This document shows positions 34,159-44,699 of a DNA stretch of 64,000 nt, piece after piece. Position 1 is the stretch's first letter, and each line of letters starts with the position of its first letter. The position numbers were made by a program, and so were the translations under genes. The notes under the pieces are model-generated. The model did not search any database, was not told the DNA's origin, and worked only from the letters and a program-made list of their open reading frames with translations. This DNA is from Streptomyces smaragdinus (GTDB taxonomy: Bacteria > Actinomycetota > Actinomycetes > Streptomycetales > Streptomycetaceae): positions 62,001 through 126,000 of the forward strand of contig NZ_WEGJ01000012.1 in NCBI RefSeq assembly GCF_009604385.1, written 5' to 3'.

Positions 34159-36049
34159 GTGACCACATCGGCCATCGGAGAACAGCGCGGCCCCGAGGAG
34201 AAAGAGGTCAAGCGCCTCGACCGGGTCATCATCCGTTTCGCGGGTGACTCCGGCGACGGTATGCAGCTGACCGGGGACCGCTTCACCTCCGAGACGGCGT
34301 CCTTCGGCAACGACCTGTCGACGCTGCCGAACTTCCCCGCCGAGATCCGCGCGCCCGCGGGCACCCTGCCCGGGGTGTCGAGCTTCCAGCTGCACTTCGC
34401 GGACCACGACATCCTGACCCCCGGTGACGCGCCGAACGTGCTGGTGGCGATGAACCCGGCGGCGCTGAAGGCGAACATCGCGGACGTGCCCCGGGGCGCG
34501 GAGATCATCGTCAACACGGACGAGTTCACCAAGCGCGCCCTGGCCAAGGTCGGCTACGCGGTCAGCCCCCTGGAGGACGGCTCGCTCGACGGCTACAGCG
34601 TGCACCCGGTGCCGCTGGGGACGCTCACGGTGGAGGCGCTGAAGGAGTTCGGCCTCTCCCGCAAGGACGCCGACCGGTCGAAGAACATGTTCGCCCTGGG
34701 CCTGCTGTCCTGGATGTACCACCGCCCCACCGAGTCCACGGAGGCCTTCCTCCGCCAGAAGTTCGCGAAGAAGCCCGACATCGCGGAGGCGAACATCGCC
34801 GCGTACCGCGCGGGCTGGAACTTCGGCGAGACGACCGAGGACTTCGCCGTCTCCTACGAGGTCGCCCCCGCGTCGTCGGCGTTCCCGCCCGGCACGTACC
34901 GCTCGATCTCCGGGAACCTCGCCCTGTCGTACGGCCTGATCGCCGCCGCCCGCCAGGCGGACCTGCCGCTCTACCTGGGCTCGTACCCGATCACCCCGGC
35001 CTCCGACATCCTGCACGAGCTGTCGAAGCACAAGAACTTCGGCGTCCGCACCTTCCAGGCCGAGGACGAGATCGCCGGCATCGGCGCGGCCCTCGGCGCC
35101 GCGTTCGGCGGCTCCCTCGGCGTCACCACCACCTCGGGCCCCGGTATCGCCCTGAAGTCGGAGACCATCGGCCTGGCGGTGTCCCTCGAGCTGCCGCTGC
35201 TGGTGATCGACATCCAGCGCGGCGGCCCGTCCACCGGGCTCCCGACGAAGACCGAGCAGGCCGACCTGCTCCAGGCGATGTACGGCCGCAACGGCGAGGC
35301 CCCCGTCCCGGTGATCGCCCCCGCCACCCCGGCCGACTGCTTCACCGCCGCCCTGGACGCCGCGCGGATCGCGCTGACGTACCGGACGCCGGTGCTGCTG
35401 CTGTCCGACGGCTATCTCGCCAACGGCTCCGAGCCGTGGCGGATCCCCGAGACCGACGAGCTCCCCGACCTGCGCGTACAGTTCGCGACCCAGCCGAACC
35501 ACACGCTGGAGGACGGTACGGAGACGTTCTGGCCGTTCAAGCGCGACCCGGAGACCCTGGCCCGCCCCTGGGCCGTCCCCGGCACCCCCGGGCTGGAGCA
35601 CCGTATCGGCGGCATCGAGAAGGCCGACGGCTCCGGGAACATCTCGTACGACCCCGCGAACCACGACTTCATGGTCCGCACCCGCCAGGCCAAGATCGAC
35701 GGCATCCAGGTGCCCGACGTCGAGGTCGACGACCCCAGCGGCGAGGCGAAGGTCCTGGTCCTGGGCTGGGGCTCCACCTACGGCCCGATCACCGCCGCGG
35801 TCCGCCGCGTGCGCCGGGAGGGCCAGACCGTCGCGCAGGCCCATCTGCGCAACATCAACCCCTTCCCGCGCAACCTGGGCGAGGTGCTGAAGCGCTACGA
35901 CAAGGTCGTCGTCCCCGAGATGAACCTCGGGCAGCTGGCGGCCCTCGTCCGCGCCAAATACCTCGTCGACGCCCATTCGTACAACCAGGTCAACGGGATG
36001 CCGTTCAAGGCCGAGCAGCTCGCCACCGCCCTGAAGGAGGCCATCGCAC

Positions 36050-36057
<8 letters not shown>
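34159..36057 (+). CDS. korA: 2-oxoglutarate:ferredoxin oxidoreductase alpha subunit
   Basis: 632 aa. The N-terminal gamma-type domain (RVIIRFAGDSGDGMQLTGD) is fused to the alpha subunit (YPITPASDILHELSKH, TTTSGPGIALKSETIGLAV), the usual actinobacterial KorA. With KorB it oxidatively decarboxylates 2-oxoglutarate to succinyl-CoA and reduces ferredoxin, an oxygen-tolerant bypass or partner of the TCA cycle. GTG start with GGGAGGT eight bases ahead. It overlaps korB by eight bases. In this window it lies between the nuo2/kinase block and the full nuo operon. Confidence 0.93.
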
Positions 36058-37126
<1,069 letters not shown>

Positions 37127-37143
37127 CGCCTCTTCGCACGACC

Positions 37144-37180
37144 CGATCGGGAGCCGGAGTCCTTCTCCGGCTCCCGATCG
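37144..37180. terminator. korAB terminator, probably bidirectional
   Basis: Perfect 16-bp arms starting CGATCGGGAGCCGGAG with a TCCTT loop, followed by TCGTTTT on the plus strand. It separates korB from the convergent small membrane-protein gene and can serve both. Confidence 0.85.
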
Positions 37181-37185
37181 TCGTT

Positions 37186-37395
37186 TTACGGGGTCCAGAC
37201 GGCGAAGACCACGCAGGACAGGGAGGTGCCGATCATGGCGCAGCGGTTCCAGACGTAGAAGGCGTCCGGGTAGGGCGAAGCCGAGGGATAGAACGCCGCG
37301 CGCAAGGCCCGCCAGCGAGACGACGGGACGAGGGCCATGAGGAACATCAGCACGGCCAGTACCCACAGCACGACATTCAGGGCCGCCACGCTCAT
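37186..37395 (-). CDS. small two-helix membrane protein
   Basis: 69 aa. Two transmembrane segments (VVLWVLAVLMFLMALVP and CAMIGTSLSCVVFAVW) flank a short polar loop with YPSASPYPDAFYVWNRC. GAGAGG lies seven bases before the ATG, which supports translation. The family is not recognised with certainty. It converges with korAB across a shared terminator. The 281-base gap upstream to the transporter gene holds no other gene; CCTT-ACGA-AAGG (37477-37488) is the only symmetry noticed. Confidence 0.7.
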   Translation of the reverse strand: MSVAALNVVLWVLAVLMFLMALVPSSRWRALRAAFYPSASPYPDAFYVWNRCAMIGTSLSCVVFAVWTP

Positions 37396-37676
37396 CTCTC
37401 CACCTCTCCGGTCACCGAATCGCCCGGGAGGGACGGTCGTTCACTCCGGCGAACCGACCGCGAGCGTAGCGCGATCTCCTTACGAAAGGTAATCGTGTGA
37501 TCGCAATGTGCTACCTAGGCGTGGCGGCCACCGCAGGCTTCGTGCCAGACGCGTCACACCCCCGGGGCCGAGGGCCGACGGTAAGGACCCTGGCTCCGAG
37601 ACGGACATGACATCGGACGTTTCGCCAGCTACCGTCGTAAGGCTCTCCGTTCGTCGCGACCCAGGAAGGGGCTGCC

Positions 37677-38645
37677 GTGCAGTCATCCGCCCACCAGACA
37701 CGACTGGGGCTGATATACGGCTTCGCGGCCTACGGCGCCTGGGGCGTCATCCCCCTGTTCTGGCCGCTGCTGAAGCCGGCGGGGGCGGCGGAGATCCTGG
37801 CGCACCGGATGGTGTGGTCGCTCCCGGTGTGTCTGCTGATCCTGCTTGCGCTGGGCCGCTGGTCCTGGATACGCCCGCTGCTCCGGCAGCCCCGGCGGCT
37901 CGCCCTGATTGCCGCGTCCGCCGCGGTGATCACGGTGAACTGGGGGGTGTACATCTGGGCGGTGAACGACGGCCGGGTGGTCGAGGCGGCCCTGGGGTAC
38001 TTCATCAACCCCCTGGTCAGCATCGCGTTCGGCGTGGTCCTGCTGCGGGAGCGGCTGCGCCCCCTGCAGTGGGCGGCGGTGGCGACCGGCGGGATCGCCG
38101 TGGTCGTGCTGGCCGTCGGGTACGGGCGGCTGCCGTGGGTGGCGCTGACGCTGGCGCTGTCGTTCGGTACGTACGGGCTGCTGAAGAAGCACGTGGGGCT
38201 GGAGGGCGTGGAGGGGTTCGCGGCGGAGACCGCGATGCAGTTCGTCCCGGCGACGGCGTTCCTGGTGTACCTCACGGCGCGGGGGGACTCGACGTTCACG
38301 ACGGAGGGTGTCGGGCATCCGCTGCTCCTCGCGAGCTGCGGCATCGTCACGGCGGCCCCGCTGATCGCCTTCGGCGCGTCGGCGGTGCGGCTGCCGCTGT
38401 CGATGCTGGGGATGCTCCAGTATCTGGCGCCGACGCTGCAGTTCCTCCTGGGCCTGCTCTACTTCCACGAGTCGATGCCTCCGGAACGCTGGGCGGGCTT
38501 CGCCCTGGTCTGGGCGGCGCTCACCCTCCTGACGTGGGACGCCCTGCGTACGGCCCACCGCGGCCGGGCCGCCCTGCGCGCGGCGGTGGCGTCGCGGCCC
38601 AAGGAGGCACCGGCGGTGGCACCCCCGGTGGCGGACCGGGCGTAG
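37677..38645 (+). CDS. rarD: RarD/EamA-family transporter
   Basis: 322 aa with ten predicted transmembrane helices. GLIYGFAAYGAWGVIPLFWP near the N-terminus and WGVYIWAVNDGRVVEAALGYFINPL are hallmarks of the RarD branch (chloramphenicol-sensitivity protein) of the EamA/DMT superfamily. The substrate is unknown. GTG start with AGGAAGGGG ahead. It stands before a MazG-like gene 24 bases downstream. Confidence 0.88.
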   Translation: MQSSAHQTRLGLIYGFAAYGAWGVIPLFWPLLKPAGAAEILAHRMVWSLPVCLLILLALGRWSWIRPLLRQPRRLALIAASAAVITVNWGVYIWAVNDGRVVEAALGYFINPLVSIAFGVVLLRERLRPLQWAAVATGGIAVVVLAVGYGRLPWVALTLALSFGTYGLLKKHVGLEGVEGFAAETAMQFVPATAFLVYLTARGDSTFTTEGVGHPLLLASCGIVTAAPLIAFGASAVRLPLSMLGMLQYLAPTLQFLLGLLYFHESMPPERWAGFALVWAALTLLTWDALRTAHRGRAALRAAVASRPKEAPAVAPPVADRA

Positions 38646-38669
38646 CGCTCCTGCGGTACGGTCGGCCGT

Positions 38670-39026
38670 GTGACGACGCCGAGTTCCCGGCCGTACCGGA
38701 CCCCCGCCGAGGACCCCACCTGGGCCACCGTCGCCCGCCTCGTCGACTGGCTCGACGCCCACTGCTCCGACCTCTCCCCCGAGGCCGCCCGCCTGCTCCG
38801 GATCCTGAAGATCACGGAGGAGGCCGGCGAGGTCGCCGAGGCCGTCCACGGTGCCCTCGGCAGCAACCCCCGCAAGGGCGACAGCCACACCTGGGCCGAC
38901 GTGGAGCGCGAGCTCTGCGACGTCATCCTGACGGCCATGGTCGCCCTGCGCTCCCTCACCCCGGACGCCGGACAGCGGTTCGCGGACCACCTCGGTCACG
39001 TGGCCGGGCGGTCGCTCGGAGGGTGA
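38670..39026 (+). CDS. MazG-like nucleotide pyrophosphohydrolase
   Basis: 118 aa, all-helical MazG-like fold. The metal-binding pattern is visible as KITEEAGEVAEAVHG and ERELCDVILTAMVAL (ExxE then ExxD). Such enzymes hydrolyse non-canonical or surplus NTPs to NMP and pyrophosphate. GTG start. It follows the RarD-like gene closely and may be cotranscribed; the RpiR regulator gene comes 82 bases later. Confidence 0.85.
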   Translation: MTTPSSRPYRTPAEDPTWATVARLVDWLDAHCSDLSPEAARLLRILKITEEAGEVAEAVHGALGSNPRKGDSHTWADVERELCDVILTAMVALRSLTPDAGQRFADHLGHVAGRSLGG

Positions 39027-39108
39027 CCGCGCCGGGAGGCCGAGCACCGACTTTCCAACGATGCAAGGGCGTTGACGCCTGCCCCAGGGACGGGCACGAT
39101 GACCGTTC

Positions 39109-40011
39109 GTGGACACATCCGCGGGAATTATTCACAGCCGCGCCGGGATCCTCGCCAGGATCCGCGGCCTGCTGCCGACCCTGACGCCCGCCGAGCGGGC
39201 GCTGGCCGAGCTGGTCGTCGCCGATCCCGGCTGGGTCGCCGCGAGCACCATCACCGACGTCGCCGTCCGCAGCGGGACGTCCCGTACCACCGTGACCCGC
39301 TTCTGCCGCGCGCTTGACCTGCCCGGATACGCCGGGCTGCGGCTCGCCCTGGCCGCCGAGAGCGGGCGGGCCGGCAGCGGGGGGTGGGCGGATCTGGGCG
39401 CGGACCTGTCGCCGGACGACGATCTGCGGGCGGTGCTGGACTGGGTCGTACGGGCCGACCGGCGCGTGATCGAGGAGACCGCCGCCCAGCTCGACATGGC
39501 GGCGCTGAAGGCGGCCGTCGCCGCGCTGGCCGCCGCCCGGCGCATCGACGTGTACGCGGTGAGCGGCAGCCGCTCGGTGGCCCTGGACCTGCATCTGCGG
39601 CTGCACCGCATCGGGCGGCCGTGCTTCGTGTGGAACGACATCCACGAGGCCCTGCCCAGCGCGGTGCTGCTGGACGAGCGGGACGTGGCCCTCGGCATCT
39701 CGCACTCCGGCGAGACCAAGGAGGTCATCGAGCCGGTCCGCGAGGCCCGCCGGGGCGGCGCCGTCACCGTCGCCGTCACCAACTTCCCCCGCTCCAGCCT
39801 GGCGAAGGCGGCGGAGCTGACGCTCGTGACAACCGCCCGCGAGACGACGTACCGGGCCGGCGGGGTCGCCGCCCGGCACGCGCAGATGATCGTCCTCGAC
39901 TGCCTCTACATCGGCGTGGCCCAGCACGACCGCGTCCGTACCGAACAGGCCCTCGACGCCACCCGCCGCGCGGTGGAGGACCACCGCTACGCCCCCGGCA
40001 GCGGCGCCTGA
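39109..40011 (+). CDS. MurR/RpiR family transcriptional regulator
   Basis: 300 aa. The N-terminal RpiR helix-turn-helix (AASTITDVAVRSGTSRTTVTR) is followed by a SIS sugar-phosphate isomerase fold (VYAVSGSRSVALDLHLRL, LGISHSGETKEVIEPV) that senses a phosphosugar. Members control amino-sugar and cell-wall sugar catabolism. GTG start. It is immediately upstream of a Tat-exported putative glycoside hydrolase, from which it is separated by a perfect 22-bp palindrome, so it may control that gene. Confidence 0.9.
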   Translation: MDTSAGIIHSRAGILARIRGLLPTLTPAERALAELVVADPGWVAASTITDVAVRSGTSRTTVTRFCRALDLPGYAGLRLALAAESGRAGSGGWADLGADLSPDDDLRAVLDWVVRADRRVIEETAAQLDMAALKAAVAALAAARRIDVYAVSGSRSVALDLHLRLHRIGRPCFVWNDIHEALPSAVLLDERDVALGISHSGETKEVIEPVREARRGGAVTVAVTNFPRSSLAKAAELTLVTTARETTYRAGGVAARHAQMIVLDCLYIGVAQHDRVRTEQALDATRRAVEDHRYAPGSGA

Positions 40012-40021
40012 CCCATGAGCC

Positions 40022-40043
40022 CGCGGCGCCGGCCGGCGCCGCG
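40022..40043. promoter_or_regulatory. 22-bp perfect palindrome
   Basis: Centre CGGCGCCGGCCGGCGCCG, with two more matching bases each side and no loop. It lies between the RpiR stop and the start of the secreted-protein gene. It may be the RpiR operator or, as RNA, a very stable hairpin acting as a terminator or attenuator. Confidence 0.5.
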
Positions 40044-40101
40044 TGAGGAGAACGCGCACCACCGGAACCCGTACGCCCTGAACCGAACCAGGAGTCGAAC
40101 C

Positions 40102-41484
40102 GTGGACGCTCCCCGCACCAGCCCCCACCGAGCCCTCGACGTCAGCCGCCGCGGCCTGATCGGCGCAGCCGCCGCCACCGCCGCCGCCACCGCCCTCCCC
40201 TGGGCCACCGCCGCCCCCGCGTCAGCGGCGGCCCCCGCCGACACCGCGATCCCCTCCCCCGCCGACCTCCCCCTGACCGGCGGCCCCGACTTCCCCGTCG
40301 GGACCTTCTGGCCCCCGCACCCCTTCGCCAGCACCCCCGAGCGCTACGCGGAGGTCAGGGAAGCCGGCTTCGACTTCATCATCTCCGGCAACTACGCCGG
40401 CGACGGCAACATCTTCCAGCACCAGCTGCGCATCGCCGCCGACACCGGCCTGAAGATGCTGATCTCGGACGACATCCAGGTCCGCAACATGTCCCGCTGG
40501 TTCTCCATCTCCGACAACCCGGCGGACAGCCTCTCCGTCACCCCCGCCGAGGCCGACGCGCTGTACAAGCGCGCGGCCGACGCCTACGGCCCGTACGCCT
40601 CGCTGGCCGGCTTCAACTTCTACGACGAGCCCGGCGCCGGCTGGTTCCCCTCCCTGGCCCGCGCCCTGCAGATCGCCCGCGCCAGAACGCCGGGGCTGCT
40701 GCCGTACGTCAACCTCTTCCCGTCCACCGACGCGAACTACTACCAGTCCTTCGTCGACGTCGTGAAGCCGTCCCTCGTCTCCTTCGACCGCTATCCGCTG
40801 CTCTCCGGCGGCCGGGAGGACGCCGACTACTTCCGCAACTGGGCGGCCGTCCGCAAGGCGGCCCTGAGCGCCGACCTGCCGGCCTGGGTCTTCATCCAGA
40901 CGCTGCTGTACGACAACCACCGCACGCCCACCGCCGCCGAGCTGCTCTGGCAGATCAACATCAGCCTCGCGTACGGCGCCAAGGGCATCCAGTACTTCAC
41001 CTACTGGACCCCGGAGGCCGCCCGCGGCGAGGGCTTCGGCCCCGCGCTGATCACGGTGGAGGGCGAGCGCACCGAGCGCTGGTACGCGGCCCGCGACATC
41101 AACACCGCCTGGCTGCACCCCGTCGGCCGCGAGCTGAAGCCGCTGCTGCCGGAGACGGTCACCCACGCCAACGAGCCCACGCTCCCCGCCGGCGCGGTCG
41201 GCTTCACCCCGGGCGGCGGGCTGGTGGGGATCACCGGGCAGCCGGTGGTCCTCGGCACGTTCACCAGCCGCGACACGGCCGTCGCGGACCGCTGGGTGCT
41301 GGTCGCGAACCGCTGGCACAACGCGGCGGCCCGGGCCACCCTCACCGTCGACCCGGTGACGGTCGCGGCGGTGGACGTCTTCGACCCGGCGCGGGGCGCC
41401 TTCCGCGCGACGACCGACCACCGGTACGTCGACGTCGGCCTGGCCCCGGGTGAGGCGGTCCTGCTGAAGCTGCGCGCCCGCTGA
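40102..41484 (+). CDS. Tat-exported TIM-barrel glycoside hydrolase-like protein
   Basis: 460 aa from the GTG with AGGAG eight bases ahead. A twin-arginine signal (SRRGLIGAAAATAAATALPW) ends near APASA. The mature part follows a beta/alpha barrel (FDFIISGNYAG, GLKMLISDD, LAGFNFYDEPGAGW, LVSFDRYPLL, KGIQYFTYW); FNFYDEP holds the likely acid/base Glu on strand 4, as in clan GH-A and GH42-like enzymes. A C-terminal beta-sandwich (about 360-460) follows. The substrate is unknown. Control by the RpiR regulator suggests an amino-sugar or related glycan. Confidence 0.75.
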   Translation: MDAPRTSPHRALDVSRRGLIGAAAATAAATALPWATAAPASAAAPADTAIPSPADLPLTGGPDFPVGTFWPPHPFASTPERYAEVREAGFDFIISGNYAGDGNIFQHQLRIAADTGLKMLISDDIQVRNMSRWFSISDNPADSLSVTPAEADALYKRAADAYGPYASLAGFNFYDEPGAGWFPSLARALQIARARTPGLLPYVNLFPSTDANYYQSFVDVVKPSLVSFDRYPLLSGGREDADYFRNWAAVRKAALSADLPAWVFIQTLLYDNHRTPTAAELLWQINISLAYGAKGIQYFTYWTPEAARGEGFGPALITVEGERTERWYAARDINTAWLHPVGRELKPLLPETVTHANEPTLPAGAVGFTPGGGLVGITGQPVVLGTFTSRDTAVADRWVLVANRWHNAAARATLTVDPVTVAAVDVFDPARGAFRATTDHRYVDVGLAPGEAVLLKLRAR

Positions 41485-41561
41485 CCCGGGACTGGATGCG
41501 GGTGTCAGACCCTCCGGTCAGACTGGTCGTATCCGGGGGACCGAGGGATGGGAGCGTGCGG

Positions 41562-42026
41562 ATGCTGCGTGACGTCGTGCTGGACGACCTGCCGGCCTTC
41601 TTCGACTGTATGCAGGACCCCGAGGCGATCCGGATGGCGGCCTTCACGCCGGAGGATCCCGCCGACCGGGAGGCGTTCGACGCCCACTGGGCGCGGATAC
41701 TCGACGATCCGGCGGTCGTCAACCGGACGGTGGTCTTCGACGGCGAGGTGATCGGCTGGCTCGGGGCGTTCGACTTCGAGGGGCGGCGGGAGGTCACGTA
41801 CTGGCTGGCCCGGCCGTACTGGGGGAAGGGGCTCGCCACGCAGGCGCTGACGGAGTTCCTGCGCGTGGTCCCGGAGCGGCCGGTGTACGCGCGGGCGGCG
41901 ACGGACAACGTGGGGTCGCTGCGGGTGCTGGAGAAGACGGGATTCGTGGTCGTCGGGGAGGACAGCGGGTACGCGGCGGGGCGGGGGGCGGAGACGGCGG
42001 AGTTCCTGCTGGAGCTGGTGAGGTAG
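41562..42026 (+). CDS. GNAT family N-acetyltransferase
   Basis: 154 aa. It shows the RimJ/RimL-type pattern: VVFDGEVIGWLGAF, EVTYWLARPYWGKGLATQALTEF (acetyl-CoA binding loop, R/Q-x-x-G-x-G/A) and ATDNVGSLRVLEKTGFVVVGE. It probably acetylates an amine or protein N-terminus. The ATG at 41562 has GGGAG seven bases ahead; in-frame starts at 41556 (GTG) and 41496 are possible. A strong hairpin follows the stop. Confidence 0.83.
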   Translation: MLRDVVLDDLPAFFDCMQDPEAIRMAAFTPEDPADREAFDAHWARILDDPAVVNRTVVFDGEVIGWLGAFDFEGRREVTYWLARPYWGKGLATQALTEFLRVVPERPVYARAATDNVGSLRVLEKTGFVVVGEDSGYAAGRGAETAEFLLELVR

Positions 42027-42028
42027 CG

Positions 42029-42062
42029 CGAGCCGCCCCGGGGACGGTCCCGGGGCGGCTCG
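42029..42062. terminator. bidirectional terminator, GNAT / LolA-like gene
   Basis: 14-bp perfect arms CGAGCCGCCCCGGG and CCCGGGGCGGCTCG around GACGGT. It fills the gap between two convergent genes. Confidence 0.8.
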
Positions 42063-42066
42063 GGCC

Positions 42067-43197
42067 TCAGTTCGCGGCCGCGGTCCTGTTCAGCTCGCCC
42101 GCGTGCACCGCGCCGAAGAACACCCGGCCGTCGTCCGTCACCAGGGCGTTGACGAGCGGGGTGGAGAAGAGCCGGCCCTCGTCGGTCTTCTTCGTCAGCG
42201 CGTCCAGGAACGAGCGTGCGCCGTCCTCGCCCAGCGCGCCGTCGGGGAGCTTCACCTCGCCGACGGTCGTCCAGCCGGAGCCGTGCGTCTCGACGTCGCC
42301 CTTGGCGAGCTCCGGCATCCTGCCGGTGTCCCGCCGCTGGGACAGGTCCCGCGTCGTGACGTCCGCGCCCGCCGGGGGCTTGTACGCGAAGGTGTCGGCG
42401 GACGGCTTCGCGAAGCTCACGCGGGTGAAGGCGACGTCCACGACCTTGGTGTCGTCGTCCGCGGTCAGCGTGAACTTCAGCGGCACCCCGTTCTCGGCGA
42501 CGGCGATCCGTACGTCCTTCACCGTCGAGGCGTCCTGCGTGGGGGTGACCTTCAGCTGGTACGCCTCCCGCCCGGCGACGTTCACCGTCCCGTCCACCGT
42601 CACGTCGGTGGTGTCCCCGGACCGCTGCAGCAGCTCCCGCGCCAGCTCGCGCGGCGTGAGATCCCGCATGTCCTCCGGCAGCGCGTGGTCCTCGTCCCCC
42701 TCGGCGGCGGCGTCCGCGTTCGTACCGTGGAAGACCTTGTCGGACCCCGTCGAGAACGCCCACACGTCACCGCCGTCGTGCAGCGCGGTGTAGTCGTGGC
42801 CGCCCTGGTCGAGGAGCGTCGCCTTCTGCCGGTCCGGCCCGTCCGCCGCCACGCGCAGGGTGTGATCGCCGGAGAGCAGCGACAGCGCGGCGGCCCCCGG
42901 ATCGGCGTCGTCCCCGGAGCCGGAGCCGAGGCCGCCGGGCAGCGCGGGCAGCCCCAGGTCGGTCCGCAGCTTCACGGTGCCCTGCACGGACTGCGCGTCC
43001 GAGTCCAGGACCCTGGTGATCAGCTCCTCGGCGGACACGTCGTCCAGCCCGTCGTCGCCCTGCGCCAGCGCGGGCATCAGCCCCACGGTGAGCGCGGTGA
43101 CGCCCGCGATGCCGAGCGGTATGCCGTAGCGCAGCGCCTTGCGGGACGGCCGCGGGGCCTCCTCCTCGGCGGGCGGTTCCGGTCGGATCTGTGCCAT
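42067..43197 (-). CDS. LolA-fold membrane-anchored protein
   Basis: 376 aa. A basic cytoplasmic stretch, one transmembrane helix (about 24-45, YGIPLGIAGVTALTVGLMPALA) and an external domain. The pattern SVQGTVKLRTDLGLP, HDYTALHDGGDVWAFSTGS, AGREAYQLKVTP and VVDVAFTRVSFAKPSADTF matches the LolA/LppX-like lipid-binding fold (DUF2092-type) of actinobacterial envelope proteins. No lipobox is present, so it is anchored by the helix. It lacks ABC partners here; an anti-sigma-like or sensor role is also possible. GGAGG stands nine bases before the ATG. Confidence 0.75.
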   Translation of the reverse strand: MAQIRPEPPAEEEAPRPSRKALRYGIPLGIAGVTALTVGLMPALAQGDDGLDDVSAEELITRVLDSDAQSVQGTVKLRTDLGLPALPGGLGSGSGDDADPGAAALSLLSGDHTLRVAADGPDRQKATLLDQGGHDYTALHDGGDVWAFSTGSDKVFHGTNADAAAEGDEDHALPEDMRDLTPRELARELLQRSGDTTDVTVDGTVNVAGREAYQLKVTPTQDASTVKDVRIAVAENGVPLKFTLTADDDTKVVDVAFTRVSFAKPSADTFAYKPPAGADVTTRDLSQRRDTGRMPELAKGDVETHGSGWTTVGEVKLPDGALGEDGARSFLDALTKKTDEGRLFSTPLVNALVTDDGRVFFGAVHAGELNRTAAAN

Positions 43198-43428
43198 GTC
43201 GTCCTACCTCCGTAGTCGGTCGTCGGCACTCGTCCACCCCTCGGGTCATTGTCACCCGATCTGCGCAAGGTGGCCCCCGGGCCGGTGCGTCCATGGCACC
43301 ACGCGGGGGCGGTACGAATCGTCAGCCCAGGGTGCCGGGCCGGGTACACCGCGGGAAGGAGGACCGGCGGTACCAACGGGGTAGGGCAGCCGCCGCCGCG
43401 TCAGGGTCGTACGGCGTACACCAGGGCC

Positions 43429-44439
43429 TCAGCCCGTACGCACCACGACGGCCTCGCACAGCCCCTCCAGGGCGGCGCGGGCGGCGCACCGGGGCAGCGC
43501 GGAGAGCATCGTCCGGGCCTCCTCCGCGTACCGGATGGTGTCCCGCTTGGCCTGTGCCAGCGCCGGGTGGACCCGCAGCCGCTCCAGGGCCTCCCCGAGG
43601 CGCGCGTCGTCCGTCAGATCGCCGTCCAGCAGGGCGCACAGCTCCAGGTCCTCCCGGAGCCCGGCGCGCTCGGCGGCGGCCCGCAGATGGAGCACGGGGA
43701 GCGTCTGGATGCCCTCGCGGAGGTCCGTCCCGGGGGTCTTGCCGGACTCGCGGGACTCGGAGGCGATGTCGAGGACGTCGTCGGCGAGCTGGAACGCCAT
43801 GCCGATGCGCTCGCCGTACTGCGTGAGCACATCGACGGTCGAGTCGGAGGCCCCCGACATGAGCGCCCCGAAGCGGCCGGCGACGGCGATCAGGGAGCCC
43901 GTCTTGCCGGACAGGACCTCCATGTAGTGGTCGATCGGGTCGCGGCCCTCGCTGGGTCCGGCGGTCTCCAGGATCTGACCGGTCACCAGCCGCTCGAACG
44001 CCTGTGCCTGGATCCGCACCGCTTCCGGACCGAGGTCCGCCAGTATGTTCGACGCCCGCGAGAACAGGAAGTCGCCGGTGAGCACGGCCACCGAGTTGTC
44101 CCACCGGGTGTTCGCGGAGGGGACGCCGCGGCGGATGGCCGCCTCGTCCATCACGTCGTCGTGGTACAGCGTCGCCAGATGCGTCAGCTCCACGACCACC
44201 GCGGAGGGCACCACGCCCGGCGCGTGCGGGTCGCCGAACTGCGCCGCGAGCATCACCAGCAGCGGACGGAATCTCTTGCCCCCGGCGCGGACGAGGTGCT
44301 GGGCGGCCTCGGTGATGAACGGGACATCACTCTTCGTCGCCTCGAGGAGCCCCTCCTCGACGGCCGCCAACCCGGTCTGGACGGCGGCCTCGAGGGCCTC
44401 GTCCCGCACGCTGAGCCCGAAGGGTGCGACCACGGTCAC
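43429..44439 (-). CDS. long-chain polyprenyl diphosphate synthase
   Basis: 336 aa from a GTG with AGGAGGAG six bases ahead. The two aspartate-rich motifs are DDVMD (FARM, in LYHDDVMDEAAIRRG) and DDVLD (SARM, in QLADDVLDIASE); GGKRFRP and GDFLFSRAS are also typical. Small residues before the first motif (LATLYH) point to a long product, as in hepta- to nonaprenyl synthases. It probably makes the menaquinone side chain, which fits the neighbouring nuo operon. The 231-base gap to the LolA-like gene shows nothing clear. Confidence 0.9.
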   Translation of the reverse strand: MTVVAPFGLSVRDEALEAAVQTGLAAVEEGLLEATKSDVPFITEAAQHLVRAGGKRFRPLLVMLAAQFGDPHAPGVVPSAVVVELTHLATLYHDDVMDEAAIRRGVPSANTRWDNSVAVLTGDFLFSRASNILADLGPEAVRIQAQAFERLVTGQILETAGPSEGRDPIDHYMEVLSGKTGSLIAVAGRFGALMSGASDSTVDVLTQYGERIGMAFQLADDVLDIASESRESGKTPGTDLREGIQTLPVLHLRAAAERAGLREDLELCALLDGDLTDDARLGEALERLRVHPALAQAKRDTIRYAEEARTMLSALPRCAARAALEGLCEAVVVRTG

Positions 44440-44699
44440 GGGGGCTCCTCCTGTCTGCAGACGCTCACGGCAAGCGCGTCGGAATGCGGATTGGACTGTC
44501 GGTGTGATGTCACCGGCGACACCGGCGAATGTCGATCTGTCGCCAGAGAACACCATGCACCACGTTCGCAGCGTATCCGGTCACGTAACGATCACAGTGG
44601 GCGGCTTCCCCTACGGCGGCGCGATGAACGTAATGTGAGCGGGCACTCCCAGAGATCACCCCACCGATCATCGATCACGACGGACCCAGGGACCGGATC

